Positions 6,401 through 8,701 of a DNA stretch of 8,701 nucleotides are shown here, piece by piece. The position numbers and the translations under genes are program-made. How positions within the stretch are numbered: position 1 is the first letter of the stretch; every line of letters begins with the position of its first letter. The stretch comes from Actinomycetota bacterium (GTDB taxonomy: Bacteria > Actinomycetota > Actinomycetes > S36-B12 > UBA5976). The stretch lies in the NCBI GenBank assembly GCA_005789325.1, contig SXYE01000035.1, positions 1 through 8,701 of the forward strand. The letters run 5' to 3'. Under the pieces are notes generated by a model. It worked only from the letters and a program-made list of their open reading frames with translations. It was not told the origin of the DNA and did not search any database.

Positions 6401-6572
6401 GTATTAGATTGTCCTCCCTAAGCGCCAACGATTTTGCTGATGGGTTATAACTTAATGTGATGAGTGTGGCACGACTCACCACACTTACAAGTAGCGCAAC
6501 AGCAGAGTTATAAGGCATTATCCACGCGGTAGCAGAAAAAGTTAATTAAACAGTAGAGGTGAAGAAGAAAAC
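6401..6572. promoter_or_regulatory. Divergent intergenic region with candidate promoters for both neighbours
   Basis: This 172-base gap is the longest gene-free stretch in the window. Toward DUF4193 (+), TTACAA (6485-6490), an 18-base spacer and TATAAG (6509-6514) form a plausible promoter, giving a leader of about 50 bases with the ribosome binding site GAGGTG (6556-6561) 11 bases before the GTG. Toward the carbonic-anhydrase-like gene (-), TATAAC (6449-6444) is a plausible -10, and GGGAGGA (6418-6412) is its ribosome binding site. An inverted repeat lies between the two. No small ORF or RNA gene was recognised. Confidence 0.45.
6461..6487. repeat. Inverted repeat between divergent promoters, operator candidate
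   Basis: TGAGTGTGG (6461-6469) faces CCACACTTA (6479-6487) across a nine-base loop: nine pairs, of which one is G-T. A second, mutually exclusive pairing joins TGAGT (6461-6465) to ACTCA (6474-6478). No T-run follows, so it is not a terminator. It touches the candidate -35 of the DUF4193 promoter and lies upstream of the candidate -10 of the minus-strand gene, a suitable position for a regulator binding site. Confidence 0.4.
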
Positions 6573-6869
6573 GTGGCAACAGATTACGACGCCCCCCGAA
6601 AAACGGACGAAGAATTAGCCGAGGATTCGCTAGAAGAGTTAAAGGCTCAACGAGCTGAGGCAACAAATCCTCAAGTTGAGGTTGACGAAAACGACGTTTC
6701 AGATTCTGTGGAATTACCCGGTGCAGATTTATCTGACGAATCCTTAACCGTAAGAGTTCTACCTAAACAAGCAGATGAATTTACCTGTTCAAAGTGTTTC
6801 TTAGTTATGCATAGATCAAGAATTGCGAAAGAAACTAAAGGTAAAGCAACCTGTATTGAGTGTGCTTAG
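6573..6869 (+). CDS. DUF4193 family zinc-ribbon protein
   Basis: 98-residue small acidic protein found almost only in Actinobacteria; no function is established to my knowledge. The N-terminus ATDYDAPRKTDEELAEDS and the segment ELPGADLS...VRVLPKQADEFTC are near-invariant in the family. The C-terminus forms a putative zinc ribbon with Cys72, Cys75, Cys94 and Cys97 (CSKC and CIEC). The long acidic first half followed by a metal-binding end suggests a protein- or nucleic-acid-contacting adaptor, but that is a guess. Start: GTG at 6573, giving the family-typical first residues, with GAGGTG at 6556-6561 upstream. Gene context (suhB on one side, DUF3093-dut on the other) matches other actinobacteria. 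Its TAG overlaps the stop of the convergent DUF4235 gene by four bases. Confidence 0.92.
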   Translation: MATDYDAPRKTDEELAEDSLEELKAQRAEATNPQVEVDENDVSDSVELPGADLSDESLTVRVLPKQADEFTCSKCFLVMHRSRIAKETKGKATCIECA

Positions 6870-7117
6870 AACTTATTTTTTCCTAAGTACTTCTGAACAA
6901 GACCTTCTACCGCAGCCATTGCAATAGTGCTAAGTGCAGTCCAGGTTAAAACTTTTCCTAATGGTTGGTCAATATCGCCAGACTTAGGCGGATTTTGTCC
7001 CATAATTTTTGTGTAACTTTTAGTCAAAATCTTTCGTGCCAAAAACGTGATGACTAAAACAGCAATTGAGGCAATAAAACCTGATGATTTTTTTCTTCTC
7101 TTTGATTTTCTAGCCAT
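6866..7117 (-). CDS. DUF4235 family small membrane protein
   Basis: 83 residues. A strongly basic N-terminus (ARKSKRRKKSS) precedes a hydrophobic segment at about 12-31, then a loop with PPKSGDIDQPLGKVLTW and a second hydrophobic segment at about 56-77. The ARKILTKSYTKIMGQNPP then VLTWTALST pattern matches DUF4235, a small actinobacterial family of unknown function with two predicted membrane helices. The basic start fits a cytoplasmic N-terminus by the positive-inside rule. Start: ATG at 7117. No Shine-Dalgarno is visible, but TAGAAT (7129-7124) lies six bases upstream, compatible with a leaderless transcript. It is 14 bases downstream of DUF3093 on the same strand, so co-transcription is also possible. 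The 3' end overlaps DUF4193 by four bases. Confidence 0.8.
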   Translation of the reverse strand: MARKSKRRKKSSGFIASIAVLVITFLARKILTKSYTKIMGQNPPKSGDIDQPLGKVLTWTALSTIAMAAVEGLVQKYLGKNKF

Positions 7118-7123
7118 ACATTG

Positions 7124-7129
7124 ATTCTA
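7124..7129 (-). promoter_or_regulatory. Possible -10 element, leaderless DUF4235 transcript
   Basis: TAGAAT on the minus strand differs from TATAAT at one base and ends six bases before ATG at 7117. It falls in the 14-base gap after DUF3093, and no ribosome binding site is present. Confidence 0.35.
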
Positions 7130-7131
7130 GA

Positions 7132-7578
7132 TTAAGCCTTGGTAGAAAGAACCTTTGAGAGTTCTAAAGCCTTTCTGGTGGATATAAGCCAGTAAGTATG
7201 AGGATCATCTTTATCTTTGAAATCAATTCGTATTGCTGTGTTGATTAATGGACTAGTTGCACTAAAGCATCTGGGGTCTGCTTCCACACCTCGGATTTTG
7301 GTGGTTTCTCTGGCATTAAGTGGCGTTGCTTTAGTAATAATTTTTAAAGGAAGTTTTGCTCTGTTTGCATAAAGAAATTGTTCATCAACTTTTATTACAG
7401 GGGAGAGTTTCCAACCCATCAGCACAAATACCAGTAAGAGCGAAAAGAAAACTATTGTTGCAACCAGGTTTCCAAAGATTGCACTAATTGATACGGCCAA
7501 GATTAGGCAAAAGCCCGCAACTGCAATCCAAGCCCAAAATGGTGGCGTTAATTTCTCACGAAACAGCAACTGGTTCAT
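7132..7578 (-). CDS. DUF3093 family membrane protein
   Basis: 148-residue protein with two membrane helices close together at about 14-33 and 37-56, then a cytoplasmic or peripheral domain of about 90 residues. The segment ADPRCFSATSPLINTAIRIDF...DPHTYWLISTRKALELSKVL is characteristic of DUF3093, an actinobacterial family that almost always sits divergently beside dut; its function is not known to me. Start: ATG at 7578, since FREKLTPPFWAW is the usual family start. The open frame continues upstream to 7650, but those 24 residues would overlap dut and look unrelated. AGGG lies seven bases upstream as a weak ribosome binding site, and CAGGGT (7590-7585) also fits a leaderless -10. The gap to dut is 34 bases. 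Confidence 0.88.
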   Translation of the reverse strand: MNQLLFREKLTPPFWAWIAVAGFCLILAVSISAIFGNLVATIVFFSLLLVFVLMGWKLSPVIKVDEQFLYANRAKLPLKIITKATPLNARETTKIRGVEADPRCFSATSPLINTAIRIDFKDKDDPHTYWLISTRKALELSKVLSTKA

Positions 7579-7599
7579 GAGACAACCCTGCCAGAGAAG

Positions 7600-7605
7600 T
7601 AATCT
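7600..7605 (+). promoter_or_regulatory. Possible -10 element, leaderless dut transcript
   Basis: TAATCT ends seven bases before ATG at 7613, and there is no good Shine-Dalgarno sequence. It lies in the 34-base gap divergent from DUF3093, so any -35 would fall at the start of that gene. TGAGAC (7578-7583, 16-base spacer) is a weak candidate. Confidence 0.35.
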
Positions 7606-7612
7606 CAGATAT

Positions 7613-8062
7613 ATGTCAGCACCTCTTGGGTTAGAAATTTTGGTTACCAAACTTGATAATGATGCGGTTATTCCTACCTATGCAAAAAAAGGGGACGCAG
7701 GAGCTGATCTCTACTCAATTAATGATCTTGTCCTTGCACCTGGCGAAAGAGCTTTAGTAAGAACTGGTATCGCAATTGCACTGCCAGATGGGTATGTCGG
7801 ATTGGTTCATCCTCGTTCTGGCTTGGGATTAAAAAACGGTATTAGTGTTGTGAACACTCCTGGAACAATTGATTCAGGTTATCGAGGTGAAATTGGTGTT
7901 GTGTTAATAAATCATGATTTAACAAATAACTTTCAAGTTAAAAAAGGTGATCGAATTGCTCAACTGCTGATTCAAAAAGTTGAAACTGCTAATTTCAAGA
8001 TCGTCAATGAACTTCCTGATTCTGAGAGATCTGCTGGTGGATATGGATCAACCGGAGTATGA
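7613..8062 (+). CDS. dut: Deoxyuridine 5'-triphosphate nucleotidohydrolase (dUTPase)
   Basis: 149-residue cytoplasmic enzyme hydrolysing dUTP to dUMP and pyrophosphate. This keeps uracil out of DNA and supplies dUMP for thymidylate synthesis. All five motifs of the trimeric family are present: AGADLYS at 29-35, HPRSGLGLKNG at 66-76, GTIDSGYRGEI at 84-94 with catalytic Asp87 and uracil-stacking Tyr90, GDRIAQLLI, and the C-terminal glycine-rich RSAGGYGSTG that closes over the substrate. The mycobacterial extra loop before motif V is absent. Start: ATG at 7613. An upstream in-frame ATG at 7577 would add 12 unrelated residues overlapping DUF3093, so I reject it. The stop overlaps the OB-fold gene start as ATGA, so those genes are likely translationally coupled. 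Confidence 0.96.
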   Translation: MSAPLGLEILVTKLDNDAVIPTYAKKGDAGADLYSINDLVLAPGERALVRTGIAIALPDGYVGLVHPRSGLGLKNGISVVNTPGTIDSGYRGEIGVVLINHDLTNNFQVKKGDRIAQLLIQKVETANFKIVNELPDSERSAGGYGSTGV

Positions 8063-8436
8063 AGAAGGTTTCTAAATTTAGGTCATGGTTGAGAAGTTTT
8101 TACGCATCTGATGAAGAGCTCGCAGCCTATGAGTTGTCTGAACAGGCAGAAATTCGTGGTTCAACACTTATTGAAGAAATTGATAGAGGGAAACCCATTC
8201 AAGTCACAGGTGTTGTTAAGTCTGCGACAGTTCGTCCCAATACACAAGTTCCAACTTATGAAGTTGAAGTTTTTGATGGTTCTGGAAGTCTGATTGTTAT
8301 TTGGCAAGGCCGAAAACATGTAACAGGTGTTGAGCCTGGAACTAGAATTGAAGTTGAGGGTCGAATAACTTTTATTTCAGGCAAGCCATGTTTGCATAAT
8401 CCGGTTTATAAGATTCTAAGTAGCGAGGAACGCTAA
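8059..8436 (+). CDS. OB-fold nucleic-acid-binding domain protein
   Basis: 125 residues. A short helical N-terminus (about 1-40, LRSFYASDEELAAYELSEQA) precedes an OB-fold beta-barrel at about 42-122 (IQVTGVVKSATVRP, YEVEVFDGSGSLIVIWQGR, GTRIEVEGRITFISGKPCLHNPVYKI). The barrel resembles the OB domains of RecG wedge and aspartyl-tRNA synthetase families, so single-stranded nucleic acid binding is likely, but no partner is known. A gene of this type follows dut in most actinobacteria, usually with a DUF3710 gene in between; here it follows dut directly. Start: ATG at 8059, overlapping the dut stop (ATGA). GGAG lies just upstream, one base from the ATG, so reinitiation from dut translation is the more likely mode. 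Confidence 0.85.
   Translation: MKKVSKFRSWLRSFYASDEELAAYELSEQAEIRGSTLIEEIDRGKPIQVTGVVKSATVRPNTQVPTYEVEVFDGSGSLIVIWQGRKHVTGVEPGTRIEVEGRITFISGKPCLHNPVYKILSSEER
8425..8430 (+). promoter_or_regulatory. Ribosome binding site for the DUF3159 gene
   Basis: GAGGAA lies six bases before ATG at 8437, inside the end of the OB-fold gene. It favours that ATG over the second in-frame ATG at 8455. Confidence 0.6.
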
Positions 8437-8701
8437 ATGAGCACTAATGAAAATATGGGTGAAAAAGAATTATTAAGTAAGGCCATTGGGGGATGGCGAG
8501 GTTTAGTTGATTCAGCATTGCCTTCCATGCTTTTTATTTTGATCTTTGTATTTCAACAAAATCTCAATAATGCATTAATTGCGGCATTAATCCTTGGTGG
8601 AATTCTGCTATTAATTCGTTTGTTTGAAAAAAAACCATTAACCCAAGTAATTAGTGGATTTGTGGGATTATCAATCTCTGTCTTGATTACCTGGCGAACA
8701 A
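8437..8701 (+). CDS. DUF3159 family membrane protein, N-terminal part
   Basis: The first 88 residues are present; the gene runs off the right edge. After a short polar start, the segment KAIGGWRGLVDSALPSMLF is the recognisable DUF3159 opening. Hydrophobic helices follow at about 31-40 and 45-60 (ALIAALILGGILLLIRLF), then a KPLTQVISGFVGLSISVLI helix. The family is an actinobacterial integral membrane protein found after dut and the OB-fold gene, often beside TrkA-type potassium-uptake genes; its function is unknown. The ATG directly follows the TAA of the OB-fold gene with no gap, so it belongs to the dut unit. Confidence 0.85.
   Translation, partial: MSTNENMGEKELLSKAIGGWRGLVDSALPSMLFILIFVFQQNLNNALIAALILGGILLLIRLFEKKPLTQVISGFVGLSISVLITWRT

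Noticed and set aside
6336..6518. Minus-strand open frame of 60 codons spanning the start of the carbonic-anhydrase-like gene
   Set aside because: It has no family resemblance, no ribosome binding site, and covers candidate promoters and the inverted repeat. The overlapping hexapeptide gene is clear.
7577..7650. Extended starts of dut (7577) and DUF3093 (7650) that would overlap each other
   Set aside because: The added residues are unrelated to either family. Starts at 7613 and 7578 give family-typical N-termini and a 34-base divergent gap.
1..8701. Mobile elements, CRISPR arrays, phage or toxin-antitoxin genes, tRNA and rRNA
   Set aside because: I saw no transposase or integrase motifs, spaced direct repeats, terminal inverted repeats flanking a gene, or clover-leaf sequences. 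The genes are core chromosomal functions.

Overview
The window is a stretch of chromosome from a low-GC actinobacterium (base composition is about 40% G+C by eye). Several proteins are near-signatures of Actinobacteria: SepH (DUF3071), DUF4193, DUF3093, DUF4235 and DUF3159. The low GC, very short intergenic gaps and overlapping gene ends suggest a streamlined lineage such as the freshwater acI group (Nanopelagicales). That assignment is inference, because there is no rRNA or other taxonomic marker here.

Layout. Left block (1-5025): the 3' end of a type II topoisomerase B subunit (parE/gyrB) on + meets a leftward series of four genes on -: an MFS transporter, sepH, an A-subunit gene (parC/gyrA-like), and a ferredoxin-NADP+ reductase of the thioredoxin-reductase fold. 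Right block (5071-8701): suhB-like inositol monophosphatase (+), a gamma-carbonic-anhydrase-like hexapeptide protein (-), DUF4193 (+), DUF4235 (-), DUF3093 (-), dut (+), an OB-fold protein (+) and the start of DUF3159 (+). From memory, this order and these alternating strands match the conserved actinobacterial sigA-suhB-DUF4193-DUF3093-dut neighbourhood (for example M. tuberculosis Rv2703-Rv2693c). Here DUF3710 is missing between dut and the OB-fold gene, and the gene between suhB and DUF4193 is different.

Function. The genes are mostly housekeeping: chromosome decatenation (parE/parC), division (sepH), nucleotide hygiene (dut), redox supply (reductase) and small conserved membrane or nucleic-acid-binding proteins of unknown role. 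dut, the OB-fold gene and DUF3159 form a tight co-directional unit (ATGA overlap, then abutting stop and start).

The most unusual point is the topoisomerase A subunit. It has an intact catalytic core but stops at about residue 517, where the C-terminal DNA-wrapping beta-pinwheel should begin, and only 54 bases follow before the next gene. I saw no mobile element, CRISPR array, phage gene, tRNA or rRNA, and no convincing new multi-gene system.
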